Made by a program: the position numbers and the translations under genes. Below, in pieces: positions 49,640 to 63,922 of a DNA stretch of 64,000 nt (positions within the stretch are counted from its first letter, which is position 1; the number at the start of each line of letters is the position of its first letter). The notes beneath the pieces were generated by a model that searched no databases, was not told the DNA's origin, and saw only the letters and a list, made by a program, of their open reading frames with translations. Source of the stretch: Loxodes magnus (lineage: Eukaryota > Ciliophora > Karyorelictea > Loxodida > Loxodidae); assembly GCA_946699065.1 (NCBI GenBank), contig CAMPDV010002038.1, positions 1-64,000 of the forward strand. Reading direction: 5' to 3'.

Positions 49640-52600
49640 TGGCAAGTCTAACTACCACATATTTTCCCTTCATTAAATAAATTTTAATGCATTGATACTT
49701 TGCATTTCCTGTATTCTGGGTCAATCAATTTTTTTTATTTTTTTTATAATAAAATCATTTTTTTTATTTTTCGAATTCTTACAATTTTTATTAATTACTT
49801 TTTTTTTCTGGATTTTTGCTATTAATTATTACATTTTCTTATCTTTTTTTTGTTTGATATAATTTTGAATCCATTTTCCCTTTATTTTCTATCATTTAAA
49901 TTTACTTATTATTTTCTTAAATTATTTTAAAACTTATATCTAATAAATCTCTTAGATTATTTTAACTTTATCAATTTTTTTTTAGAATAAATATGTAAAT
50001 TATCATATATTTAAAATTCTTCTTGGTTTTAAATTCTCAATTTTTAATAAAGAATTTTAAATTCCTTTTCATATTTTTTTAAATCTCCTTAATTTTGCTA
50101 AGTTATATTGTTCCTTTTAAAATTCTGATGGATTTTTTATTGTATTCTTTTTAATTATAGTTACATCCTTTGAACTATATTGTTAGACTATACTAAGACC
50201 TCTGAAAATATCTTAGATTCTTATTTTATATCTTTAAATACTAACTTTTCTTATTTATATTGTACATTGTCATTAATCAAATAAATTGGATCTTCAATTT
50301 GTAGAGGTCGATTCACTCTTAGCGTTTCTAACTTTTTTAACTTTTTTCTTAAATGACGAGAATCTAATTTTTATGAAAAGATTCCATATTTTCGATTTTT
50401 GATGTAAAATTGATTATAATTTAATTTTTTTTTTCTTCAGCTTCTTATTTACTTTTTGATATTTTCGAATACTATGGTTTATATAATGATAGATTTACTT
50501 ATTCTTTACAATATTAGTAAAATGTTCTTCTTTTCTAAATAAGTAATCCTTTAATGCTGCAAATAACATTTCTATAGTTCTATTTCTAAATTTATCTATT
50601 TTTATAGACTCTAAATTTATCTTAAATTGCTATAATTTTTACTTCTAGCTGAAGCAAAATAAGTGATTATCTATTATGTTCAATTTACCTAGGATAGTTC
50701 CTTATTTATCCTTACCAAATTTATTAAATTTTTACTGGCTAATTAAGAATATTTTTCTTGATAAAACTTAGCATTATTGTTTTAATAATTTAATTAGCTT
50801 ATGCTTTATATTTAATTTAGTTTATTAGTTTATTTATGTTTTTTAGATTACCTATTTATTCTTATTTTTCTAATTACTTTCTAAAAAGCTTCTTTCTCTG
50901 ATTTTACTTTAGCATAGAATCTTAATTTTACGCTATGCCTTATCGTTTTTACTTAATCATAAAATTTATTAATTTACTATATTAATTTTATAGGGCAACC
51001 TTAATTATTTTATTTTAACTATGCTAATGGTATTTCTATAAATGTTTCTTGCTATGTGAATAACTATTAGACTATTTAATTTTGAATAATTCATAGATTA
51101 TTAAAAATATTCTTTTAGTCAAATTCTCTTTAATCACATTACTTAATTCTATTTCTATTATATTTTAGTTTTATGCTTCCTTACTCTTACTTTTCGTATT
51201 TAATCTTTTCATATCTAAAATTTAAGTTTTTTCATAGTTATTTATTTTCTTATGTATTGAGAACTCTTAGATATTTCATTTATTGCTCCCTATTTTTTAT
51301 TATTTTTAGTTAGTAAAATTTTATGATACTCTTCTTAGTTCATTGCTCTTGATATTTAAATATTAATTCTTCTTTTTTAACTTTATTTTCGTTTTGTTTC
51401 ACTTGCAAAATTATTCAATCAATACTTTATAGCTTGATAGATATACCTAGAAGCAATGTTTATAAGCTTTTTAAGTCATATTATCGTAGATAAGCATTAG
51501 GTTTCTTATCTAAATAGGTTAAATTGCCTCTGATATGCAAAAAGATGCTTTCTTCTATTTTTGATAAATCCTTTCGTTCCAAAATAATCATTAACTAAGT
51601 CAGTTTTATTCTTTAATCTTAACCTCAGAATGATTCAATCTTTTTAGAGTATTTTCTTATTTTAAGCATGCAGTATATCCATAAAGTTCTCTAATTGAAT
51701 CTTATCTTTTAATTATATAATCCGATTATTATTTTTTTGGATTGCTTTTGAGATTTCTAAAATCAAGCTTAAATTTGTAAAATCATATTTTTATTATTTT
51801 CACTTAGTAAAAGGATTATAGGTACTCTTCAATCATTTTTATGCTACTATTAAAGACTTCTTCTTTTGATATCACACATAATTGAGAGTTCCTTTTATTA
51901 TCTTGTACTTTTAGCATCTTTTATAGCTGAATTTATTAATCTATTTAATAGTTTTTATTCTTTATCCATTTTGGAAATAAAAGGAATTACCTAAGAAATT
52001 AATATCCAAAACCTAATATAAAAAATTACCGTTAGTTAAAATAGTCTTGCTAATATATATTCAATCATAGTACTTTAGCATGTAAATAAAATAGGATCTT
52101 TCTTAAACAAACATCAAGCTCATAACTAGCTATCTATTAGTAACAAAACTCCTTAAATTTCATCTTTCTAAATAAAAATCCAATAAAATGCATTCTCATC
52201 TTGCTGAACTATAAAAGCCAACTAATATTATAGAAAGCACTAGTCAATCAATATCTTCTAATATAATCTAAGTTTAATGAATAAGCTTAGCTTTTAATCT
52301 ATATTATAATAATAAATCTAATAATAAAAGCATAAAGAATAAACTAAATAAAAGAGTGAGTTACCTTTTTTAAAAGCTTCTATTTATCATGCTAATTCTT
52401 GGTAATATAAAAAATGGTTTCGAATTTTTTTGTTTTATTCAAATCGAAAAGTAGTAGAAATATAATTTTTGAATAGAGTCAATTTATTTAAGATCTTTTA
52501 AAAAGTCTAAAAGTATTTCCTTAAACACTCAAAAAAGTTATATATCATTAGTGAGTAAAAGGCTAAAATTAAAAAAATTAAAAGATCTTATGATTAAGTG

Positions 52601-52853
52601 ATTCAAGAAATGTCTTTTTTCTTTTAATTACAGAGAGTTGATTAGTTTCATAAAGGATAAAAAGTGATAAATTAAAATATCTATAAGAAAATAAAAAAGA
52701 AATATTTAAAATAAAATAGAAAAATAAAACTAAAAGCGAAACTTTTAAAATTAAAAATGCTTTTAAGTAATTATTCAAACAAGCTCTCCGGTCTAGAAAT
52801 TTAGAAAAAGTAAAAAAATAAACTTTTTTCGCAAAAAGATTCCAATTACTCAT
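49640..52853 (-). pseudogene. Gene C2, copy of C1 with indels
   Basis: Same start (MSNWNLFAKK at 52,853) and body as C1. A 74-bp insertion at about 52,535-52,608 changes the reading after about 85 residues, and T runs at 51,641-51,645, about 49,981 and about 49,806 are each one base longer than in unit 1. The first two changes together restore the frame of C1, leaving a different stretch of about 300 residues. Which copy has the ancestral reading is not clear. Confidence 0.42.
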
Positions 52854-53009
52854 TGAAACTTTTTAGTTCTGAACAAAATTTTAAATATTTTCTATAATTT
52901 TTTAGCTTTTATTATGTAATTAATTTAATTATAAGTGGTATTATACCAATGGTAATTAAATAGTCAATAATCAGGACCTAAATAAATTAAAAATAGAAAT
53001 GATTAGTAA

Positions 53010-55690
53010 ATGTGAAATTTGTAATAAGATTGGAAACTATTGAGAAATTGTTGGGAGAGAGAAAGAATAGAAAATAAACTAAAAGAAAAGAAAAGATTTG
53101 AAGGAGATGACCTCCATTTTTTCAGCTTTGAATGGCAATATCCGAAAGAAGAAGTTAAGGATTTATGAACTGCTTGAAAAAACCTTGAAATATGAAACCT
53201 GGAGAAGGTAGAAATGCAAGGGGGACTAGTAGTAAGCCAGGGCTGAAGAGAAAACTATTATTTTGATTGTATTGTATTGGGTAAAAAGATTAATATATTA
53301 AAGTATTTTAAATTTAACGATTTGACTTACTTACAATATCTAGAGTTTTACGATAGATTTATAAAAAAAGAAAATGGAATTTTCATATAAAGCAAAAATT
53401 CTAAGAATAAAAAATTTCTTAATAATTAGCAATAATTAACTTCAAACTAACTTAGGCAAGTTCCAAACAAAGTTAATTAATGATTTATTTAAAAAAATGG
53501 ATACTATATTTAAATCAATTATTAGTAAGATAACTACAACAAAATTTTTCCTATTAAGTAAGATTTAAAAAATTAATTTGGTCTTTCGACTTAATAAAGA
53601 AGAAGTCGAGATAAGAAATAAAAATATCAAAAAAAGTTTATCCAATACTATAAAAATTGAGAAGACTTAAACACAAATAGAAATGTAAGAATTATAGAAG
53701 AATGTATAACAGTTTAGTATTAGAGAATTATCATTGTATATAATAATAAATTAAATTCTGGTGATATTGATGCATTTAAACTTCTTTCCTATTAACTTTC
53801 AGAAGTATCTGGAGATTTTTTAAATCGATCTCTTAATTAATGTAACTGTCTTGAAATTCTCAGTCAGTAGTATTAGGCTTTCATCCTATAAATTTGTTCT
53901 GCTTTTAATAGTTTTTTCTTATTATCTTCTTATTTTAATTAGATTTCTTTCTGATGCTAATGTATCTTTCTATTTTTCAATAATTTCCATCAGCGATTGC
54001 AGAGATTATCTTGTATTTTGCAAAAATACACTTTCTTCTTTCTTAGATTTGTTTATTTATCTTCAAGTTTTTCAATCTGATCAATCCTCTTTCAGATCTA
54101 AAAATTAGGCTTGATTTAACTGTTGGCATTTTTCAACTAGCTGCTGTTCTATTTAGATGTCTGATATTTTTGGTTTTAAGTCATAATTATAGAATTATCT
54201 ACTCTGGCGTTGCCTCACATTTTATAAGGCTTGGAATCTCCCCTTTCTTGCGATTTATTCCTTATTTCCATTTATTATTGCTTGATATAGGTCTCCTTTT
54301 CGAGAAGTCAAGAAATTATAGCCTAGACTATTTTAAAAGATTGAAATAACCGTCCTAAATCTTATAATCCCCCTTTCTCCTTGGTAGCATCTAATGCAAG
54401 ATTACTCGCAATGCAGTATACATTGCACCAGATTACCCACTAGTTCTCCTGACAGCAACTGACATCCATATTTTAAGAATATATACAATAAGAATAACAT
54501 TTTCCCAGCAACAAAAGAGAGATTAAAATAAGCATTAAAATTAAACCTAAAACTAATAACTTTTTGGCTCAATCACACAAGAGGTTGATTAACAGATTAC
54601 TAGTTAGAATTTTAATTTAAGTGGGTTCGAATTTTTACTTGGTAGCATCATCAATTTGTATGCTAAGTTTGAAAAGTAAATTGAAGATAGTATAAACTCT
54701 CAGAAGGATAGAAATAATAATAACGAGGCTAATTTAATTTTACATATCTTAAATAACTTAATATATTAAAATTCTTGCGTTTAAAGATAGTTTAATACTG
54801 TTCAGTAATTTTTATGGAATATGAACTTTTACCAGTAATTTTAAACTTTACTGATGTTGAAAATCAAAAGCCCAGTTAATAAGAAACTACTGAAAAAGAA
54901 AGAAAAATAATCAAAAAATTTCAGAATAGATAAACTATGTATAACACAAACTGGTATCTATGAATAAAAACTCTCCGTAAGATCACTTGAACGGTTACAA
55001 TGGTAATCTCCCACTTATTAAAACGACATGATACTCACCAATATTAAAAAAGTATCAGCAAGATTTGGTTGAAATTCCAGGAATTATACAGCTTTATTAA
55101 CTTTAAAAATAATAGAAAATTAAATATGCTATCATAACCTTCAACATAAAAGTAATAATAAATTTAAAAAGCACTTTATAGCAAGAAAATTAGATTCTGG
55201 TTTTGAAGGTAATCTTTTAATAAGATCTAACTGAGTGATGGTTTTTCAGTAAAAATAATAATAATAGTTGATAATATAGAAGCACATAAGTATTTATATC
55301 TACTAACCTAATTTGATTTCCTAATCTTGGAATATAATTAGGATAATTGTAAATTAGATTACTTTGATATATATATTTAGTTATTTAAAATATAAGTATT
55401 TTATAGTACTAAGTATAGTACTATAGTATATATTTAATTGGGTATAATTAATAACGAATTTAACAATAGAACTTTATTATGATATAAAGTGAAATAAACT
55501 TTTATAACTATATATAGAAATTTACTTACTCCAACTTTTAAATTCTAGTAGAATAAGAAAGACTATTCTCTTGGATTATCTTAAAATTTTAATTATCAAC
55601 TTAGAAAGAATCAAACAGGACCAAAATAAATAGTATTTAAAATTGCTTGACTCAACTAAAATTGGTATTAAAATATAAACTAAATCCAAT
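53010..55690 (+). pseudogene. Gene D2, copy of D1 with the intact G run
   Basis: Five G at 53,220-53,224 join the two N-terminal parts of gene D into one frame, giving at least 340 continuous codons (to about 54,080). Further on, two single-base deletions relative to unit 1 at about 54,083 and 54,110 change the frame. Neither unit thus has a full clean copy under my reading. No domain recognised. Confidence 0.45.
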
Positions 55691-56515
55691 TTTAATTTTT
55701 ATAGTTTTGGTAGTCTTTTTTTGCTTTATAATGTAATTTTAGTTTATAGTATAAAGAATAAAACTAAAAGTAAAAATTATATTTTTAGGAGGGATAAATT
55801 AACATTCATTTAACTAAAATTAAGATATCATATCTTCATTTATAAGGCTTACAGGTTAGTTTTAGTACCTATTTAATAATAGAATGTTGTATAGGTTTAA
55901 TAATAACTCTATCTATTTAGAAATAGAAGTAGCTTTAATTAAACTTAAATCCTATAGAAAAAGAGAAAACCTTATTAGAATCTACTGATTATAAATATAA
56001 CAAACCTATAAGAGAAAAAGTATCTTAATATATAAAGCAAAGGCAAATCTTAATTAAGCCAAAGTTATTATAGTAAATATTAAATTTTGCTTTCAATTAA
56101 AATAATCAAAATATTTTAGTCTTAAGTAAAAATAAAGGTATTAGTATTTTTATATTTTATACTTTTTCTACAGCAACATTCTATAAAGATGAAGGAATTA
56201 TATTAGTAACAAAAAAGAGAAAAATGAGAGATATAAAATATCTTACTTATTTAAATGGCATTTTTTCATTAACTTGAATTATTCATTTAAGAGTTAACTA
56301 TAAAGAGAAAAACTTATTTAATCTAAATATTTGTAAGCATCTTAATGGATTTTAAAATGTTTGAGAATTAATAAATTTAATTAAAAGATATAAGAGCAAT
56401 CAGAGTATATGCTATTACTAAGTTAGTGCTAAATAAATGTTTATTTTATAAAAGGATAATAAAATTAAAGAATTATGCTTAATTATTTTTTAAATATTTA
56501 AGTATAAAAAAAATT
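55691..56515 (+). other. Leader before A'2
   Basis: Nearly exact copy of 25,081-25,900; no gene seen. The conserved start block follows at about 56,516-56,579. Confidence 0.5.
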
Positions 56516-56579
56516 TAAAATTATAACGGAAAGGTAAAAAAAATAATTTAAAGGATAAATAAAGACTTAATTTTTTAAT

Positions 56580-57850
56580 ATGAAGTTACTGAAAATCATA
56601 TTATGAATTTTTTATACTTTATTTTTCTTTGTATAGAATAGTAAATTCTTCTTAAAACTTTTGGATAAATGTTCTATCATTTTTATCGCTTTTACTAATG
56701 TTCTCTATTACAGTATCATCTATTTTTAAGAGAGAATGTAAAATTGACTAATGAGAGACACTTTAGTGTATCTTTATTCCTTTTATTTATAAAAAATATA
56801 TTGATTATAATTTAATTTTTATCCCTATTTTAACTAATTTATTTTCGTTTTATTTCCTTAAACGAATGTAAAAATGATTTTTCTTATTTTATTAAAAATT
56901 TATAGAAATTTAATTATTTATTTAACAAAAATATATAATTGAATGAAATTTTTGTATTATTTATTTTAAATTATTTTGGTAGTAATAAATTTAATAGAAT
57001 TAATCCTTTTCTAAGTGCTTAAGGAAATGTTTTAATTAATTTTAATTATCTTTAGTAAATTTTACTCTGCTTAGAATAGTACAACTATAAAGCTTTTAAA
57101 TGGTTAGTCTATTATTTAATGAGTGTTTTATGCAAATCTTAGAATTTTAATAAAATAGATATTGAAAGTTATGTTCATAGATTAAATTTAGATTTCTATG
57201 ATAAAAAACATTTTTTTCTACTTTTTGTTTACAATTGTCGGTTTTTTTAATCCAGTAAGATGATTTTGCATTTTATTTGATTCGCTTTTAGATAGATTAG
57301 CAATAAAAGACCAAAATTTCTAAAATATTTAAAATTAGATTAGAATCTTATCTTTCAGAGTTTATTCATAGTAATATAATAATTGTAGAGTGATTCAAAT
57401 TTCACAATCTAAGGATTCAAGTTAGTTGATAAAGAAATGCTTATAAAAATTGATAGATTAAGCTAATAATAATTAAACAATTTTATTTCGAAGGATTTAG
57501 CTATGGCCAAAATGAAATAACATATCACTAAATTTATATAAACAAAGGAATTATACTGACTTAGTAAAACTAAAAAGATTAAAAAACTGAAAATAGGATT
57601 TTAAATAATTAGTTAGAAATAAAGAAAAAAAGTTAAATTAAAGCCAGCAAAAATGAAAGATAAAAGAATACTAACCACTAAAGTAAAGATAAGAAAACAA
57701 CTAGAAAAAGAAGGATTTCTGCAAATAAATTAAATTAACCAATTTTAAAGAGTAAAATATAATTAATTATAAGATGAAATAGATTCGATATTCAAATTCA
57801 AGTTAAGTAGAAAATGCTTTAGAGTCTAAACTAAATGAAAGTAAAAAAAA
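56580..57850 (+). pseudogene. A'2, internally deleted copy of gene A
   Basis: Same start and same deletion junction (about 57,300) as A'1, with few differences up to about 57,660 and more after it, where the tail resembles the B type. Confidence 0.55.
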
Positions 57851-59560
57851 GTAATAAAGGTCTTATCCTTTTAAAAATTATAAAACATATTTAAAAGACT
57901 ATAAATAAAAATGCTAATATGTAATTAATATTTATTTAATAATATAAATGAACAGATTTAAATAAAAGTAGATATTTATAAAATTTGCACTTATAAATAA
58001 AATAAAGTAGCTTATAATCTTGGATAAAAATGAATATCGATTATATATAATAAAAAACATAAATTGTATATACTTTAAAAAATTATATAGTAAATAATCT
58101 ATTTGAAAAAATGTAAAATTGAATATATATCTTAAGAAAATAACATATAGTTCATAAATAAATAACGCTTTAAATTGTTGTTATGAAAAAGATATTAAAT
58201 AAAATAATTGAAAGACAAAAATATTACTTATTAAAAATAAACATAATTAATCATAAATATCTAACCAATTTATAAAATTTATTAAGGTTAAAGGTATAAA
58301 AACATTATTTTATATATATAAGAGTGTAAATAATAAAAGCAACTTAAATAGTAAATCTAAAACAAAAAAGTAGAAAATAATAAAATAAATGGTAATTAAA
58401 AATATTGATAAAATATATAATTATAAAAAACATTATAAAGAAATAAAAAAGTAAATAATAAAAATATAAGTAAAATTTAAAAATTATAAAGTAAAAAAAT
58501 TTATTAAAATAGTAAAATAAAATAATGCTTAAAAAAGTAAAAATATAAATAATTTAAAATTTATGAAATACAAAAGTAAATTCAGAAAGTAAAAAATAAA
58601 AAATATGAATAATTTCAAAAATTTAATAGTTTGTGATTGAATATCAATATATTGAAATATAAAGGATAATAATATTGTTAATTTATTAAATGCTAGAGTT
58701 AAGAAAAAGCTAGAATTCAAATAAAATGGATTTTATGATAAAGAGCAAAATATTTAACTTCTATTAAATAATTTAGAATAAAAGTTTGGCTAATAAACAT
58801 ATATCATAAAAGAGAAGCATGATTTAGTGCAATATTTAAATGGTTAAAGATAGTTTAATACTGTTTAGTCATTTTTTAGGAATATGAGCTTTTACCAGTA
58901 ATAATAAGAAACAAAAATGAATATTATATCAAAAATTATATACATTTATATGAAAAAGTGTAAAAGTTTATTATAAATCTCATAAAAAATTACATAATAA
59001 TTCCTAATTAAAATAAATAATTCCTTATAATTTTGTTATGCAAAAGATATTAAGCAAATAAAATTATTTTAATGAAAGAACAAAAATATTACCTATAAAA
59101 ATAAACTTAGCCAATCATAAATAAATCAACTAGTATATATAATTTATTACTGATAAAAGAATAAGTTAACTATTTTATATGCCTTATGATATAACAAAAA
59201 ACAAACATGAATAGAAAAGGCTAAATATGAAAAATAGAAAAGAATCTAAAATTAAATAGTAATAAAAAATTTATGATTACTAAATTTATTATAAAGTAAA
59301 CAAAAGTTTACAATAAAATTTAAATTATAATTAAAAAAATTAAAGTTAAAAAAATGTATAAAAATAGTAGAAATAAGAATATTTTATAAAAAAGTAAATT
59401 TTTAAATAATTTAAATTTAAGAAATAAAATTGGAAAGTTTAGAAAATAAATCGTAAAAATAACTAAAAATATTTTATACTTTGTAGTTGAAGATTAATAT
59501 ATAGAAATGCAGAAGATACAATTATCGTTTTATCAAATATTAGAAAGAAAACTAACATTC
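57851..59560. other. A-rich spacer at end of unit 2
   Basis: Copy of 27,241-28,950 with the same mosaic of spacer and gene D fragments (D piece at about 58,847-58,920). No gene seen. Confidence 0.55.
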
Positions 59561-60680
59561 AAAAAAAATTGAATTTATATTAAAAAGCAAAATATTTCAT
59601 TACTTCTAAATATTTTAGAATAAAAGTTATTTTTACAAAAAACATATTCTAATAAATTTTTGGTAATTAGCACATTATAAAAACTTGATTTAGTTAAAAA
59701 AGTTAAAAAGTAGAATAAGAAGAAGAATAGCATAAATTAAAAATATCTAGTATTATAAAAAAATATCTATATATATAAAATTTTTATAATTATTAAAAAA
59801 ATAGTAGGTATAAAATTTTAATTAATAGTAAATGTAAATTTAAATAACCTTAGCAAAATATAAATAAGCATAGAATTATCTAATAAGTAAAAGTAAAATA
59901 TCCAAATAACTGTATATAAAGAATAGTTTTAATAAAGAAAATACTAAAATAAAGATAATAAAGATATTATAGAATTAAAAATTTTAATAAAATTAAGATA
60001 CCATATCATATATATGACTTGCAGTTTATTTTTAGTACCTATTAGAAGCTTATTAATTTAATTCTACTTAATAATTTTAACTATTAGTAATAAAAATTGA
60101 TGCAGCTTTAATTAAGTAAAATTTAAATAGTATAGAAAAGAAGCAAACCTTATTAGAATCTATTGATTATAAATACAACAAATCAATAAAAGTAAAGATA
60201 TCTTTAATATATAAATTAAGGGTAAATGTTAATGAAGCCAAAGTTATTATATCAAATATTGCTTTCAATTAAAATAATCAAAACTTTTTTTTGTCTTTAG
60301 TAAAAATAAAGGTATAAGTATTAATACTTTTTGTGCAGGAAACTTCCATAATGATGAAGGAATTATATAAATAGGGAGAAAATAAAAAAATAGGAATATA
60401 TATAAAAATTTCTTAATTATCTTAAGCTTAAAAGCTTTTTCATTAACTTACATTATTTATTAAAAAGTTGTCTAGAAAGAGAAACAATCCTATAATCTAA
60501 TACTCATAAAGTGTTCTTATAAACTATAATATGTTTAAGAAATAATTAATTTTATTAAAAGACAAAAGAACAATCAGAACTAGTTATTATTTAGTTTAAA
60601 TACATTTTATTTTATAAAAGAAAGAAAATTAAAAAACATGATTAAAGATTTTTAAATAAATAAGTATAAGAAAAAAATTA
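59561..60680 (+). other. A-rich leader before gene A3
   Basis: Copy of 1-1,125; no gene seen. The conserved start block follows at about 60,681-60,743. Confidence 0.6.
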
Positions 60681-60743
60681 AAAATAATAATGGAAAGGTA
60701 AAAAAAATAATTAAAGGGTAAATAAAGACTTAATTATTTTAAT

Positions 60744-63700
60744 ATGAAGATACTGAAAATCATATTTTTAATTTTTTATGCTTTATTTTTCTTTGCATAG
60801 AATGATAAATTCTTTTTATTTTAGATAATGCTCTTTCATTTTTTCGCTTTTATTAAAGTTTTCTATTGCAGTATTTTCTATATTTAATAAAAGAGAATGC
60901 AAAATTGACTAATGAGAGATACTTCAGCACTTCCTTGTTTTTTTATAAAGATGGATTTTTTATAATTTAGTTTATATTCCTGGTTTAAATAATTAATTAT
61001 CTGTTTCCTTAAACGACTGTAAAAAAGATTTTTCTTATTTTATTAAAAATGTATAGAAATGTAATTATTTATTTAATAAAAGTATATAATTGAATGAAAT
61101 TTTTGTATTATTTATTTTAAATTTTGTATCAATTTTAATAGAATAAATCCTTTTTTAAGTGCTTAAGGAAATGTTTTAATTAATTTTAATTATCTTTAGT
61201 AAATTTTACTCTGCTTAGAATAGTACAACTATAAAGCTTTTAAATGGTTAGTCTATTATTTAATGAGTGTTTTATGCAAATCTTAATCCTTCAATTAAAT
61301 ATACATTGAAGATTAAAAGTTATGTTCATAGATTAAATTTAGATTTTATGATTAAGACATTGCTTTTCTACTTCTTTTTGCAATCTCTTTAGATTTTTTA
61401 ATCCAGTAAGATGAGAATGCATTTGATTTAATCCGTTTTTAGAAAGATGAAACTTAAGGAACTAAAATTATACAGATTGGATATTTGCTGTTCGTGTACT
61501 TTGATTTTCTTAGAAAGATTAAAGTATTTTGTTTGATTTTTGATGAGAGAGTTCAATTTAACTTTCGTTAGGTTTTTATATAAAACTTAGAGCATTTTTG
61601 TCTTAGTTAATTTCTTTCACTTGTGAAAGCTAAAAAAACTCTAAACTATTATAGATTCCTCAGTACAGCTATAAATGATACTGGTAATTAAAAAGATCTT
61701 AAGTGATATGTTATAGCAAAAAAGAAGTCTTTGATAGTAGCAAGCTAATGAGTGAAGGAAATGTAATCCATTTACTTAGTTAAAAATGCAAAAATATGAC
61801 TTGACAAATGTAAGCTAAATTTAAGAAGTCAAAAGTAAACCTAAGCATACTAAAAGTAATCCTCAAGCCAACACTATTCAATTATATAGTTGATGAAGTT
61901 TCAATTAGATAATTTATAGATATCTAACTTGCTAGGAATAAGAAAATTCTCTAATAAAGTTTGAATTATTCCAAGATTAAGATTAAAAGGAAAAAAGACA
62001 AGTTGTTGATTCTACTATTAGAACAAAATCTATAAATATTGGGAATCATATTTATAACATATGAGAGTCAAATCACTACATCTAGACAAGAAGCTAGACT
62101 ATAATTAAAATTTATGTATGAGAGTATCACTTAGAAAGATCTGCAAGATATTCCTAGATATAATAGTCAAACTATAAAGTTTTTGATTGAACAATTTTAC
62201 AAGTAAAACTGAATAATATTAAGGATGAAAAAAGAATAATATTCGAATATGAAGAATAGAGAAACAAGAAAAATTAAATAAAGCTTTACAAAACAAAAAT
62301 AATGAAAAATAGAAAAAAATAGAAATTAAAGATTCGAGTACTTGGAGTATGTCAGAAAATAAATAAATGTTAAAGCAATTTAACATTAGATATAAAAAAT
62401 TAAAAGCAAATTAAGAGTTTAGAAATAATAAATAATCTAATATAGATAGAAATAGAATTAAATAAATTTGAGGAAAGAGAATCGCTCCAAAAGAAACTTT
62501 TTAAAAAGCTATGTATCATTTAAAATTAAATATCCTACAAATTAAACACATAGCACAGAATGATTTTTAAAATATAAATAGATAAAGTTCTGAACAAAAC
62601 TATTAAGAAAATCTTAGATAATCTAATGAACAGATTATAAAACTTTTGAGATAAGTTAAAAATTTATGAAAGAAAGGGCAATTAATATTTATAGTTAAAG
62701 TGAAATAAACAAAATTTTTATAAAGCATAGCTAAAATTAAAAACCTATAGAACATATAACAAATATAAATTCACATAATAAGCAAATGCAAGTAAATCAA
62801 AATTTAAAAGTAATAAAGGCAGGATTTTATCAAGAAAACATTTCTTAAATGAAAAATGAAATACTTGGTAAGATTATTAAGGATATATCAAAATTTAACC
62901 TTTTTAAAGTGAATGTTATTAGACAATCATTTAGCGTTATTAAATTAGAAATAGAAATTATTTAAGCTATATTAGAGTCTATAAAAAAAATTTGAAGCGC
63001 TTAGTAAAAAAATTATGAAAAAGACTATTTGAAGTAATGATGATTACTTTTTTAGGAAAAAAGAAGATTGTAAAAATGCCATAAACTTATCTAAATTTAA
63101 TCTTACCTAAGATTAGACAGTAGAGATAATTAAATAGCCAAAAAGAATTTTACAGTCGATTAGCAATTAAACTATAATCAGATCAACTATGGAAATCCAG
63201 AAATTATAAATTTTTTAAAAATAGGATTAGAATCTTATCACTTAGAGTTTAGTCAAAGCAATATAATAATTTAAGAGTAATTCGAATTTCATAATCTAAA
63301 GATTCAAGTTAGTTGATAAAGGAATTTTTATAAAAATTGATAAATTAAGTTAATAATAATTTAGAGATTTCATTTCAAAGGATTTAGATATGACTAAAAT
63401 GAAATAAAATAGCACAAAGTTTAATATAAAGTTTAAAAGGAATAATAATATTACTTAGTAAACTAAAATGATTAAACAAGAACTGAAAATAAGAAGCTAA
63501 AATATTAGTTATAAAGATTTAAGAATTAAAAAAGAAGAATCATAGAGATATTGTAAAATTCTGATTTATAGTAAAAATATTTTTAAAATAACAATTAATT
63601 CTTATAAAATGAAATAAGTAAAGAGGATTTATAAGATACATATTAGAGAAATAATTAAAGAGAAAACTAAATAAGTTATAAAGGCAAAAAAAAATAAAAA

Positions 63701-63922
63701 TTAAAGTTAAAGAAAGTAAAACGGACAGATAAAAGAAATTAAATAAACTATCACAAAATTAGAGAAAATAAAACAACTAATATAAAGTAGGGAATTTTGC
63801 AATTAAATTAAAAAATTAAAAAAAATAATAATAAAAAATAAATAGAAATTGATTGGTACATAAATGCAAGCTAAGTAGAAAATAGTTTAGAATTTATATT
63901 AAATGAAAGAAATAAAATGTAA
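60744..63922 (+). pseudogene. Gene A3, one-base deletion near residue 130
   Basis: Third copy of gene A with an intact ATG. At about 61,139 one T of the GTATTCAATT found in A1 (about 1,572) is missing. The total length to the end point used for A1 is one base short of a whole number of codons, in agreement. Apart from this it is very similar to A1. Confidence 0.45.

Larger units (their letters stand above)
28951..59560. repeat. Tandem repeat unit 2 (about 30.6 kb)
   Basis: Second full copy of the unit, same gene order and orientation as unit 1. It is longer through three clear insertions relative to unit 1 (37,139-37,388; 48,012-49,300; a 74-bp segment at about 52,535-52,608) and several smaller ones. 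Lesions in genes A, B, C and D differ from those in unit 1. Confidence 0.93.
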